Source: Streptomyces sp. SJL17-4 (GTDB taxonomy: Bacteria; Actinomycetota; Actinomycetes; Streptomycetales; Streptomycetaceae). From it: a DNA stretch of 64,000 nt. How positions within the stretch are numbered: the stretch's first letter is position 1; each line of letters opens with the position of its first letter. The stretch covers positions 6,111,501 to 6,175,500 of the forward strand of contig NZ_CP104578.1 in NCBI RefSeq assembly GCF_036826855.1, given 5' to 3'. This document shows, one piece after another, positions 1 to 7,604 of the stretch. The position numbers were made by a program, and so were the translations under genes. The notes below the pieces were generated by a model, which did no database searches, was not told the DNA's origin, and worked only from the letters and a program-made list of their open reading frames with translations.

Positions 1-911
1 AGCAGGCCGCCCAGGCCGTCGACCGGCTGATCGCCAACTACCGGGGGACCACCCCGACGGACACCCCCGTGCTGCGCGACCGCTCCGACGTCGCCGCGTA
101 CGCCGCGTACCGGATGCCGGCGACCTTCGAGGCGGTACGGGGCGCCCTCGACGCCCTGCGCGAGGCAGCGCCCGACTGGGAGCCGCGTACCCACACCGAC
201 GTCGGCGGCGGTACGGGCGCGGCGAGCTGGGCCGTCGCCGAGGCCTGGGAGGAGCAGCCGCCCCGCACCACCGTCCTGGACTGGGCCGAGCCGGCCCTCG
301 CCCTCGGGCGCGAGCTCGCCGCCGGGGCCCTGGACGCCGAGTGGCGCACGGCCAGGATCGGTGGCGCGCTGCGGCTCGCCGACACGGACCTCGTCACCGT
401 CTCGTACGTGCTCAAGGAGCTGACCGAGGCCGACCGGGCCGCCCTCGTGACCGAGGCGGCGCGTGCCGCGCAGACGGTCGTGATCGTCGAGCCCGGCACC
501 CCCGACGGCTACGAGCGGATCATCGCCGCCCGCACCCTGCTGATCGAGGCCGGATTCACGGTCGCCGCGCCCTGCCCGCACAGCGGGGCCTGCCCGATCG
601 TGCCGGGCACGGACTGGTGCCACTTCTCGGCCCGGGTCAGCCGTTCCTCGCTGCACCGGAAGGTGAAGGGCGGTTCGCTGCCGTACGAGGACGAGAAGTA
701 CAGCTACGTGGCGGCGACCCGCTTCCCGCCGGCTCCGGCGGCCTCCCGGATCACCCGCAGGCCGCAGATCCGCAAGGGCCTGGTCCTCCTCGAACTGTGC
801 GGCCCGGACGGACTGGCCCGCGAGACGGTCACCAAGCGCCACGGCTCCCTGTACAAGCAGGCCCGCGACGCCGAGTGGGGCGACTCCTGGCCGCCGGAGG
901 ACGAGGGCTGA
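1..911 (+). CDS. Small ribosomal subunit Rsm22-family methyltransferase, 5' end missing
   Basis: The gene is already open at the left edge (first full codon at position 3) and stops with TGA at 909-911, so the N-terminus lies outside the window. The visible protein reads through the segment VDRLIANYRG and a Rossmann-like core (DVGGGTGAASWAVA; then VTVSYVLKEL) typical of the Rsm22/mtRsm22 methyltransferase-like family. A cysteine cluster, CPHSGACPIVPGTDWC, matches the family's proposed metal or Fe-S binding segment and is followed by HFSARVSRSSLHRKVKGG. Rsm22 proteins are linked to small-subunit ribosome assembly; the enzymatic reaction in actinobacteria is not established. Family assignment is from motif memory, not a search. 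Confidence 0.85.
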   Translation, partial: QAAQAVDRLIANYRGTTPTDTPVLRDRSDVAAYAAYRMPATFEAVRGALDALREAAPDWEPRTHTDVGGGTGAASWAVAEAWEEQPPRTTVLDWAEPALALGRELAAGALDAEWRTARIGGALRLADTDLVTVSYVLKELTEADRAALVTEAARAAQTVVIVEPGTPDGYERIIAARTLLIEAGFTVAAPCPHSGACPIVPGTDWCHFSARVSRSSLHRKVKGGSLPYEDEKYSYVAATRFPPAPAASRITRRPQIRKGLVLLELCGPDGLARETVTKRHGSLYKQARDAEWGDSWPPEDEG

Positions 912-924
912 GAGTCCGGCCCGG

Positions 925-1367
925 TCAGACGGGGGAGACCAGGCCGCGTACCGGGTCGGCGCGGACACCGGTCGACCAGACGACCGGTCCGCAGCCCTCG
1001 CCGTTGGGCGCGTGCCTGCGCAGGGTGAACGGGGCGCTGCGGTCGTAGACCGTGCGATGGGAGGCTGCCGGGTCGGTGACCACGAGGCGTACCGTCACCT
1101 GCTTCTCACCGGTGACCTCGGGCATGTCCAGGTTGAGGAAGGCCGCGTCCCGGCGCTCTTGGCAGGTCCCGTCGACGCAGAGCCGGTAGTGGGCCCCGGC
1201 GGGGAAGTCGCCGGGCTGCCAGGTGACGGTCACCCCCGATCGGCGCCGATCAGGGTGCACACGCGCCCGCCCTGGCTCTGGCATCCGGTCGCGAGGAGCA
1301 CGGCGGCGGCCGCCGCCGTGACAGCGACCGCGGCGCGAACGTATCGGTGGTTCCTGTGCGTACCCAC
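925..1367 (-). pseudogene. Small lipoprotein gene broken by a one-base frameshift
   Basis: Reading the minus strand from a GTG at 1367 gives a lipoprotein signal peptide (positively charged start, alanine-rich core, lipobox LLATGC) followed by QSQGGRVCTLIGADRG and then an in-frame TGA near 1234. Immediately downstream the shifted frame continues as GVTVTWQPGDFPAGAHYRLCV and runs to a stop at 925. The break sits in a run of five C on the plus strand (1233-1237); one more C would join the two halves into a single protein of about 146 residues. The mature part looks like a small secreted protein with a CVDGTC motif, function unknown. It is either a real frameshift mutation or a homopolymer sequencing error. 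Confidence 0.7.
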
Positions 1368-1451
1368 CGAAAATGCCCCCCCGAAGTCACGTTTCCGATG
1401 TTCCGCAGACCAGGAGGGGCACTTTACGGAGGCGGGCGAGCGCCGTCGACC

Positions 1452-2282
1452 CTAGGGCCGCAGCTCCTGGGTGCAGCACTTCACGCTGCCGCCGCCCTTG
1501 AGGAGTTCGCCCAGGTCCATGCCGATCGGCTCGAAGCCCCGCTGCCGCAGGGGGTCGAAGAGGCCCACCGCCGCTTGGGGGAGGAGGACGTTCCGTCCGT
1601 CGCTGACCGCGTTCAGGCCGAGGGCCGCCGCGTCCTCGGCCGTCGCGATCAGGGCGTCGGGGAAGAGCCGGGCGAGCACCGCGCGGCTGCCGGGGGAGAA
1701 CGCGTCCGGGTAGTACATGACCTCGTCGGCGGCGTCGTCCAGGACGCACAGCGCCGTGTCCAGGTGGTAGTACCGCGGGTCCACCAGTTCGAGGCCGATC
1801 ACCGGTCGGCCGAAGAACTCCTGCGCCTCGTCGTGCGAGAGCGGGCTGGAGCGGAAGCCGCGCCCGGCGAGGATCCAGGAGGCGGTGACGGCGAAGTCCC
1901 CCTCGCCCTCGTTGACGTGCTCCGGAGCCCGTACGGCGTCGGCTGCCCAACCGTTTACTCGGAACCAGGCCAGATGCGCCCCGGCCTCGGCCGCGCGCTC
2001 CGCGTGGGCGAACTTCGCTCCGAGGACCCGCCCGTCGACGACGGTGGCGCCGTTCGCCGCGAAGACCATGTCCGGCAGCGCCGGGTCGGGGTCGAGCAGG
2101 TCGACGGTGTGGCCGAGGGCGCGGTAGCGGTCGCGCAGGTCCTCCCACTGGGCGAGGGCGAGCGGCAGGTCGACCGGTTTCGTGGGGTCCATCCAGGGGT
2201 TGATGGAGTACGTCACCGTGAAGTGCGCGGGTGGGCACATCAGATAACGGCGGGGCGAGGACGTGCGCGGAGTGGTGCGCAA
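1452..2282 (-). CDS. ddaH: Dimethylargininase (N(G),N(G)-dimethylarginine dimethylaminohydrolase)
   Basis: Predicted cytoplasmic amidinotransferase-fold enzyme that hydrolyses methylated arginines to citrulline and methylamines. Signature pieces are visible in order: MCPPAHFTVTYSINPWMD near the N-terminus, DMVFAANGATVV (substrate-binding), YYHLDTALCVL with the catalytic His, and GGSVKCCTQEL with the catalytic Cys near the C-terminus. I place the start at a TTG (2280-2282) because GAGGAG lies six bases upstream; this adds MRTTPRTSSPRRYL before the internal ATG at 2240, matching the usual N-terminus of this family (RRYLMC). Length is 276 residues, normal for the family. It is divergent from the TetR gene at 2463, suggesting that regulator may control it. 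Confidence 0.85.
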   Translation of the reverse strand: MRTTPRTSSPRRYLMCPPAHFTVTYSINPWMDPTKPVDLPLALAQWEDLRDRYRALGHTVDLLDPDPALPDMVFAANGATVVDGRVLGAKFAHAERAAEAGAHLAWFRVNGWAADAVRAPEHVNEGEGDFAVTASWILAGRGFRSSPLSHDEAQEFFGRPVIGLELVDPRYYHLDTALCVLDDAADEVMYYPDAFSPGSRAVLARLFPDALIATAEDAAALGLNAVSDGRNVLLPQAAVGLFDPLRQRGFEPIGMDLGELLKGGGSVKCCTQELRP

Positions 2283-2424
2283 TGAGGGCTCCTCACGGAC
2301 GGGCCGGCAGAGGCACCGGCGGGTGAAGGTCGGAGTGATCCGCCGGATCGGTGACCCCATGGTCCGCCTTCCGGGCCCGGCGCGCTGTGGACCGTTCGGG
2401 TGGTTCGGCTCTGGCCATGACTCG

Positions 2425-2462
2425 CGAGACGTGGCGTCTCGTACGCTGCTAGATTGGGCCCC
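2425..2462 (+). promoter_or_regulatory. Palindromic operator and probable leaderless promoter of the TetR gene
   Basis: A perfect 7-bp inverted repeat with 3-bp spacer, CGAGACG-TGG-CGTCTCG, spans 2425-2441. A -10-like TAGATT at 2450-2455 puts the transcription start at or next to the ATG at 2463, and there is no Shine-Dalgarno sequence before that ATG, so the regulator mRNA is probably leaderless. The palindrome covers the expected -35 area. It lies between the divergent dimethylargininase and TetR genes and is the best candidate binding site for that TetR protein (inference). Confidence 0.5.
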
Positions 2463-3083
2463 ATGTCCGACACCAAGGCCCCCGACGCCTCCCGCCGCAG
2501 CGAGCGCTCCCGCCGCGCCATCTTCGACGCCGCCCTCGCCCTCGTCTCCGAGACCGGCTACGCGAAGACCACCATCGAGGGCATCGCCGCCCGCGCCGGG
2601 GTCGGCAAGCAGACCATCTACCGCTGGTGGCCCTCCAAGGCCGCCGTCCTCCTCGACGCCTTCCTCGACCTCGCCGCGCGGGCCAACGAGGCCCTCGGCG
2701 GCGACGCCGACAGTGAGATCCCCGACACCGGCGACCTCGCCGCCGACCTCAAGTACGTCCTGCGCGCCACCGTCGACGAGATGAACGACCCCGCCTTCGA
2801 CGCCCCCACCCGCGCGCTCGCCGCCGAGGGCATCGTCGACCCCGAGCTCGGCGCCCGCTTCACCGAGGCACTCCTCGAACCGCAGCTCCAGTACTACGCC
2901 CGCCGCATCGAGGCGGCCCAGGCCACCGGCGACGTGGACCCCGACATCGACCCCCGGATCGCCCTCGAACTCCTCGTCGGACCGCTCCACCACCGCTGGC
3001 TCCACCGCACCCTGCCGCTGACCCACGCCTACGCCGACAGCCTCGTCGACCTCGCCCTGCGCGGCCTCGCGCCGAGGGTCTGA
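2463..3083 (+). CDS. TetR/AcrR-family transcriptional regulator
   Basis: A 206-residue DNA-binding repressor. The N-terminal helix-turn-helix region is clear: SRRAIFDAALALVSETGY, then TTIEGIAARAGVGKQTIYRWW and SKAAVLLDAF, the canonical TetR fold. The remaining two thirds is the helical ligand-binding and dimerisation domain, with LLVGPLHHRWLHRTLPL near the C-terminus as seen in the TetR_C_33-like group. The ATG at 2463 is preferred to the in-frame TTG at 2454 because the latter lies inside the promoter. The gene is divergent from ddaH and has a palindrome just upstream, so autoregulation plus control of ddaH is plausible. The ligand is unknown. Confidence 0.9.
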   Translation: MSDTKAPDASRRSERSRRAIFDAALALVSETGYAKTTIEGIAARAGVGKQTIYRWWPSKAAVLLDAFLDLAARANEALGGDADSEIPDTGDLAADLKYVLRATVDEMNDPAFDAPTRALAAEGIVDPELGARFTEALLEPQLQYYARRIEAAQATGDVDPDIDPRIALELLVGPLHHRWLHRTLPLTHAYADSLVDLALRGLAPRV

Positions 3084-3198
3084 AACGTCCCTCGCACACC
3101 GGTTCCACACCCCGGTTCCGCACTCCGGTCACCCAGGGCGCAGGATGGTGGGACCATGGGCAGAGCCGAACGGGCGAGCATGAGGTGTGAGGGGATAG

Positions 3199-3978
3199 AT
3201 GGGCGACGGGATCGACCGCTACCGCGGCACGGAGAGCAAACTCGCACAGTGGCTGCGCAGGCGCCCGAAACGCACCGCGGCCGACGACGAGAACGACCGC
3301 GAGAAGCTGCTCCTGGCCGTCGCTGCCGCCGGGATGCCCCTCGCCCCCGCCGCGTACCCCGTCGGCTACAGCTGTTCCTGTGAGCGGATTGGCTGTCCCA
3401 CGCCCGCCCGGCACCCGGTCTCCTTCGCCTGGCAGACGCAGTCGACCACCGACCGCGCCCAGATCGAGCGCTGGGCGCGCAACGAGCCCGAGGCGAACTT
3501 CATCACCGCCACCGGCATGGTCCACGACGTCCTCGACGTACCGCTCGCCGCAGGCCGCGCCGCCCTGGAGCGCCTCCTCGCCGAGGGCGTCGAGGTCGGC
3601 CCGGTCGCCGAGTCCGCCGACGTCGACACGGTCGGCGGGCGGATGCTCTTCTTCACCGCGACCCGCGGCACCCCCGAGGACGAGGACGAGTGGTGGCCGT
3701 GTGAGCTCGACTGCCACCCCGAGACGATGGACGAGCACCCGGGGCTCCGCTGGCACTGCCGCGGCAGCTACGTCCTCGTACCGCCCGCCCGGCTCCCCGG
3801 GGACGAGAGCGCCCATCCGGTCGTCGCCTGGCTCCGCGGCCCCGAGCACCCGCTGCCCGACCCGCTGAACCTCCTGGAGACCCTCCAGGACGCCTGCGCC
3901 CGCCACGCGGCCGCGCGCGAGGCGGAGGGCGACGGCGAGCACACGGCCCACGAGATCGCCTGGCCGCTGACCCGCTGA
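3199..3978 (+). CDS. Bifunctional DNA primase/polymerase N-terminal (Prim-Pol) domain protein
   Basis: A 259-residue protein of the actinobacterial group annotated as bifunctional DNA primase/polymerase. After a basic N-terminus (KLAQWLRRRPKRTAADDEN) it has the Prim-Pol-like lead-in AAAGMPLAPAAYPVGYSCSCERIGC with clustered cysteines, then FAWQTQSTTDRAQIERWARNEPEANFITATG, which resembles the family's GRPGKHPxxxGW... nucleotide-binding landmarks in degenerate form, and later LRWHCRGSYVLVPPA. No helicase domain follows, so it is a stand-alone short version. Activity cannot be judged from sequence; the acidic catalytic pair is not obvious. The last codons and the stop are the first unit of a tandem repeat tract. 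Confidence 0.7.
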   Translation: MGDGIDRYRGTESKLAQWLRRRPKRTAADDENDREKLLLAVAAAGMPLAPAAYPVGYSCSCERIGCPTPARHPVSFAWQTQSTTDRAQIERWARNEPEANFITATGMVHDVLDVPLAAGRAALERLLAEGVEVGPVAESADVDTVGGRMLFFTATRGTPEDEDEWWPCELDCHPETMDEHPGLRWHCRGSYVLVPPARLPGDESAHPVVAWLRGPEHPLPDPLNLLETLQDACARHAAAREAEGDGEHTAHEIAWPLTR

Positions 3979-4113
3979 CCCGCTGACCCGCTGGCACGCA
4001 GACCCTCTGGATCCGCTGGATCCGCTGACACGCAGACCCGCTGGCATGCAGACCCGCTGGATCCGCTGGCATGCAGACCCGCTGGCACGCAGACCCGCTG
4101 GATCCGCTGACAC
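3964..4113. repeat. Modular short tandem repeat tract starting at a gene's stop codon
   Basis: The tract begins inside the last codons of the primase-like gene (CCG CTG ACC CGC TGA) and then repeats two modules in varying order: a 9-mer of the form CGCTGRNNY (CGCTGGATC, CGCTGGCAT, CGCTGACAC, CGCTGACCC) and a 7-mer GCAGACC. Embedded GGATCC and GCATGC give local palindromes. The stop codon TGA is part of the repeated unit. It lies between two convergent genes and has no coding potential that I trust. Confidence 0.85.
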
Positions 4114-4139
4114 CCAGCCCCGTCGGCCCGCTGGCCCGT

Positions 4140-4154
4140 CGGCCCTTCGGGCCG
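4140..4154 (+). terminator. Short hairpin followed by GTTT
   Basis: CGGCCC-TTC-GGGCCG forms a 6-bp stem with a three-base loop and is followed by GTTT. It sits between the convergent primase-like gene and the efe-linked lipoprotein gene and may terminate transcription from the left. The stem is short, so confidence is modest. Confidence 0.4.
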
Positions 4155-4188
4155 TTTCGAGCCCTGAGCTCGGCGGGCGACCGGGCCG

Positions 4189-5262
4189 TTACGAGCCCTG
4201 CGCGCCCACCACGCCCTGGAGCCGGGCCTTGACCGTGACGCCGTCGCGGTCGGTGCCCGCCGGCTTCACCAGGACCGCCTGGTTGGACACCCACTCCTTG
4301 GTGACCGTGTTCTTGACCTCGCCGGTCAGCAGCGCCTTGATGTCGGGGTCGACCTTGGGCCGGTAGCCCGGCGCCGCCGTCTGCCGCTCGAAGTACCGCG
4401 TCGCGAAGAAGACGAACGCGCCGCCGTCCTTCGTCCGCAGCCCGAGCGGGGCGAAGTCGCCCTGGTCCGCGACCCGGTCCAGGTACTGGGTGGCGAGCCC
4501 CGGGCGCTTGGCGCCCTTCTGCCGCTGCTCCCGCAGCAGCGTCGTGTGCGCCCCCGCCGTGTACGGCCCCGGCTGTCCGTCCTTCAGGAACGAGACGTAC
4601 TCCTCGCCGAGGTCCTCGGGCGCGACCGCGAGCGTGTCGGTGTCCGCGGCGACCGGCACCGCGAACCCGTCCTCCTCGGCGAACTCGGGCACCGCCGACG
4701 GGCTCAGGATCACCAGGTGGGCCGCCTCCCACAGCTGCTGGGGCCCGTTGCGTACGAAGACGACGAGCCAGCGCTGGTCGCCGGCGCCCTCGTCCGCGTC
4801 CAGGTTGGGGTCGGTGTCCGCGAGGAACCAGCGCGGCCAGCCCGCCTTCTTGGGCAGCACGAAGCGCGCGTCCGACAGTTCGAGGGGCCGGTGGTTCGGG
4901 TTGCCGTCGGGGGCGGTGACCGCCCGCGCGCGCAGCCCCGCCTGGTTGATCTCGCCGAGCGGACCGGTGACCCGGCCCGCGGCCAGGGCCGGGTCGTTGG
5001 CCTGGTCGGCCCGGTTGTAGGCGGCCGTGAAGTCGGCGAGGGCCTGTGCGGCCTCGGCCTGGGTGGCCGGCGGCATCAGGGCCAGCTCACCGTGCACGGT
5101 GACGCAGCCGCTCGCCGTCAGCGCGAGGACGGTCGCGGCCGCCGTCGCCGCGAGAAGACGTACGGGCCGCGCGGGGCGCGCGGCTCCCGTGCGTCGTGTG
5201 GACCGTCCTGCCGACAGCCGCTCAAGCGGTCTCGGCGCTCGCCTCAGCGTCAGCCTTCTCAT
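4189..5262 (-). CDS. Lipoprotein linked to the efe iron-uptake operon
   Basis: A 357-residue exported protein of unknown function. A long basic N-terminus with many arginines precedes a hydrophobic segment (LLAATAAATVLALTASGC) ending in a lipobox, so Cys about 53 should be lipidated and the protein anchored outside the membrane. The mature part has no motif that I recognise; it contains WFLADTDPNLDADEGAG and repeated Phe/Trp-rich strands. The only credible start is the ATG at 5262, which overlaps the end of efeU by 41 bases on the same strand, indicating translational coupling. Its position as fourth gene after efeO-efeB-efeU suggests an accessory role in iron uptake, but that is inference only. 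Confidence 0.75.
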   Translation of the reverse strand: MRRLTLRRAPRPLERLSAGRSTRRTGAARPARPVRLLAATAAATVLALTASGCVTVHGELALMPPATQAEAAQALADFTAAYNRADQANDPALAAGRVTGPLGEINQAGLRARAVTAPDGNPNHRPLELSDARFVLPKKAGWPRWFLADTDPNLDADEGAGDQRWLVVFVRNGPQQLWEAAHLVILSPSAVPEFAEEDGFAVPVAADTDTLAVAPEDLGEEYVSFLKDGQPGPYTAGAHTTLLREQRQKGAKRPGLATQYLDRVADQGDFAPLGLRTKDGGAFVFFATRYFERQTAAPGYRPKVDPDIKALLTGEVKNTVTKEWVSNQAVLVKPAGTDRDGVTVKARLQGVVGAQGS

Positions 5263-6100
5263 CGGTCGCCTTCTGCTTCTTCACCCGCACGGACGGACCC
5301 GACCCTATCGGGGCCAGGAACAGCGCGAGCGTCGGGACCAGATACAGCGCCCACACCGTGACCTGAAGGACCGTCGGGTTGGGCTGGAAGTTGAAGACGC
5401 CCTTGAGGAGCGTGCCGTACCAGCTGTCCGGCGGGATGGTCGCCGAGATGTCGAAGGCCTTGTCGGCGAGACCGTCGAGGAAGCGGGCCTCCTGGAGGTC
5501 GTGCACGCCGTACGCGAGGACACCCGCCGCCACCACGACCAGCATTCCGCCGGTCCAGGTGAAGAACCTGGCCAGGTTGATCCTCAGCGCGCCCCGGTAG
5601 AACAGCCAGCCGAGGAGCACCGCCGTGAGCAGGCCGAGGAGGACCCCGGCCAGCGGCGCGAACGTGCCGTCCGAGGAGGCCCGGACCGACGCCCACACGA
5701 ACAGCGCCGTCTCCAGGCCCTCGCGGCCCACGGCCAGGAAGGCGGTGGCGACGAGCGCGCCCGTGCCCATCTGGAGGGCCGCGTCGAGCCTGCCGTGCAG
5801 CTCGGCCCTGAGGTGCCGGGCGGTGCGACGCATCCAGAAGACCATCCAGGTCACCAGGACGACCGCGACGATCGAGAGCGAGCCGCCGAGCAACTCCTGG
5901 GCCTCGAAGGTCAGCTCCTGGGAGCCGAACTCGAGACCGGCGCCGAAGGCCAGCGCCACCCCGACGGCCACGCCGATGCCGATCCAGATCGGCTTCAGCG
6001 CGTCGCGCCGGCCGGTCTTCACCAGATAGGCGATGAGGATGCAGACGACCAGGCTGGCTTCGAGGCCCTCGCGCAGGCCGATCAGATAGTTACCGAACAC
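5222..6100 (-). CDS. efeU: Ferrous iron permease EfeU (FTR1 family)
   Basis: A 292-residue polytopic membrane protein that moves iron across the cytoplasmic membrane. The two REGLE motifs that define the FTR1/EfeU permeases are present at about residues 10-14 (GLREGLEAS) and 126-130 (GREGLETAL); the glutamates line the iron path in this family. Six to seven hydrophobic segments are visible, and the C-terminus is a short charged tail (VKKQKATDEKADAEASAE). It is third in the efeO-efeB-efeU operon, 30 bases after efeB, and its end overlaps the following lipoprotein gene. Confidence 0.95.
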   Translation of the reverse strand: MFGNYLIGLREGLEASLVVCILIAYLVKTGRRDALKPIWIGIGVAVGVALAFGAGLEFGSQELTFEAQELLGGSLSIVAVVLVTWMVFWMRRTARHLRAELHGRLDAALQMGTGALVATAFLAVGREGLETALFVWASVRASSDGTFAPLAGVLLGLLTAVLLGWLFYRGALRINLARFFTWTGGMLVVVAAGVLAYGVHDLQEARFLDGLADKAFDISATIPPDSWYGTLLKGVFNFQPNPTVLQVTVWALYLVPTLALFLAPIGSGPSVRVKKQKATDEKADAEASAETA

Positions 6101-6130
6101 GCCGGTTCCCTCCCGGGGTTGCGTGGAGTG

Positions 6131-7576
6131 TCACGAGAACAGCGCCCGGCCCCACCAGTCGCCCTTGTCCCGGACGCCCGGCGGGATCGCGAACAACGCC
6201 GAACCCACGTGCTGGATGTACTCGTTGAGGACGTCGGCCCGCGCCAGCGAGGTCTGCACCGGGATGAAGCCGGTCCGCACGTCCTTCTGGTACGCCAGGA
6301 AGAACAGCCCGGCCTCCAGGCGGCCGAGGCCGTCCGTGCCGTCGGTGAAGGAGTAGCCGCGGCGCAGGAGCGTCGCCCCGGCGTTGGTGTCCGGGTGGGC
6401 GAGCCGGACGTGGGAGTCCGGCTTCATCGCCTTCAGGAACGGCTCGTCGTGCTCCTTGGCCTTGCCGACGGGCGCGCCCTCGCGCTTGTCGCGGCCGAAG
6501 ATGTCCTCCTGCTCGGCGAGCGGCGTACGGTCCCAGGTCTCGACGTTCATCCGGATCCGGCGGGCGACGAGGTACGAGCCGCCGTCCATCCAGGCGGCCG
6601 GTCCCTCGGCGTCCTTGCCGGAGACCCACACGTGCCGCGCGAGTCCCTCGGTGTCGGTGCCCGCGATGTTGCGGGTGCCGTCCTTGAAGCCGAAGAGGTT
6701 ACGGGGGGTCTGGGCGTCCGGGGTCGTCGAGGACGTCTTGCCGAAGCCCAGCTGCGACCAGCGCACCGCGACCTTGCCGAAGCCGATCCGTGCGAGGTTC
6801 CGGATGGCGTGCACGGCGACCTGGGGGTCGTCCGCGCACGCCTGGACGCAGAGGTCGCCGCCGCTGCGCGCCGGATCCAGGTTGTCGCCCGGGAACTTGG
6901 GAAGCTCCACCAAGGCCCCGGGCTGCTTGTTCTTCAGCCCGAAACGCCCGTCGAAGAGCGAGGGGCCGAAGCCGATCGTGAGGGTGAGACGGGAGGGCTT
7001 GAGGCCGAGGGCCTCGCCGGTGTCGTCCGGCGGCGCCTCCGGGAGACCGCCGTACGCGCCCTCGCCGACCTCGGCACCGGCCGTCATGCGTTCGGCCGCC
7101 CGCGTCCAGTCCTTGAGGAGCTGGACCAGCTCGGCGCGGTCGGTCGTCGTCACGTCGAAGGCCGCGAAGTGCAGCCGGTCCTGGACGGCGGTCGCGATGC
7201 CGGCCTGATGCGGGCCGTGGAAGGGCACGGCCGCGCCGCTGTCGGCGACCGGTACCGGGGTGTCCCCGTCCCGGGCCAGCAGGGCGGCGGCGCCGCCCGC
7301 CACGGCGGCACCGAGCGCGAGCCCGGCACCGCCCAGGGCGATGACCGTACGGCGGGAGGGCGCGGCGGCCCCGGCTGCCGGCGCCGACTCCTGGGCCTCC
7401 CCGGCCGCCGGCGCCGACTCCTGGGTCTCCCCGGCCGCCGGCGCCGACTCCTGGGTCTCCCCGGCCGCCGGCGCCGACTCCTGGGTCTCCCCGGCCGCCG
7501 GCGCCGACTCCTGGGCCTCCTGGGCCACGGGCGCCGACCCCTGGGGCTCCTGGGGCTCCTGGGTCTCCTCGGGCAT
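6131..7576 (-). CDS. efeB: Deferrochelatase/DyP-type haem peroxidase EfeB with repeat-extended Tat signal
   Basis: A 481-residue haem-dependent peroxidase exported by the Tat pathway. The twin-arginine motif SRRTVIALGG lies at about residues 74-83, followed by a hydrophobic alanine/glycine segment. The DyP fold is recognisable from FGPSLFDGRFGL, GDLCVQACADDPQV, GFKDGTRN (the catalytic GxxDG motif, with distal Asp) and a later GSYLVARRIRMNVETWD with FVWRRGYSF-type segment (LLRRGYSFTDG). EfeB supports ferrous iron oxidation for EfeU and may release iron from haem. Odd feature: the first 70 residues are a ten-residue repeat rich in Glu, Gln, Ser, Ala and Pro, encoded by 30-bp DNA repeats, making an unusually long n-region before the Tat motif. 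No alternative start exists inside the repeats. Confidence 0.93.
   Translation of the reverse strand: MPEETQEPQEPQGSAPVAQEAQESAPAAGETQESAPAAGETQESAPAAGETQESAPAAGEAQESAPAAGAAAPSRRTVIALGGAGLALGAAVAGGAAALLARDGDTPVPVADSGAAVPFHGPHQAGIATAVQDRLHFAAFDVTTTDRAELVQLLKDWTRAAERMTAGAEVGEGAYGGLPEAPPDDTGEALGLKPSRLTLTIGFGPSLFDGRFGLKNKQPGALVELPKFPGDNLDPARSGGDLCVQACADDPQVAVHAIRNLARIGFGKVAVRWSQLGFGKTSSTTPDAQTPRNLFGFKDGTRNIAGTDTEGLARHVWVSGKDAEGPAAWMDGGSYLVARRIRMNVETWDRTPLAEQEDIFGRDKREGAPVGKAKEHDEPFLKAMKPDSHVRLAHPDTNAGATLLRRGYSFTDGTDGLGRLEAGLFFLAYQKDVRTGFIPVQTSLARADVLNEYIQHVGSALFAIPPGVRDKGDWWGRALFS
7381..7560. repeat. 30-bp tandem repeats in the 5' end of efeB
   Basis: Four nearly identical 30-bp units begin at 7381, 7411, 7441 and 7471, and two more diverged units occupy 7501-7560. 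Differences among the first four are single c/t changes. On the minus strand each unit encodes ten residues of the type QESAPAAGET, so the reading frame is kept whatever the copy number. Confidence 0.95.
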
Positions 7577-7604
7577 GTCCGCGTCTCCCCGCTCTCGCCG
7601 TCCG

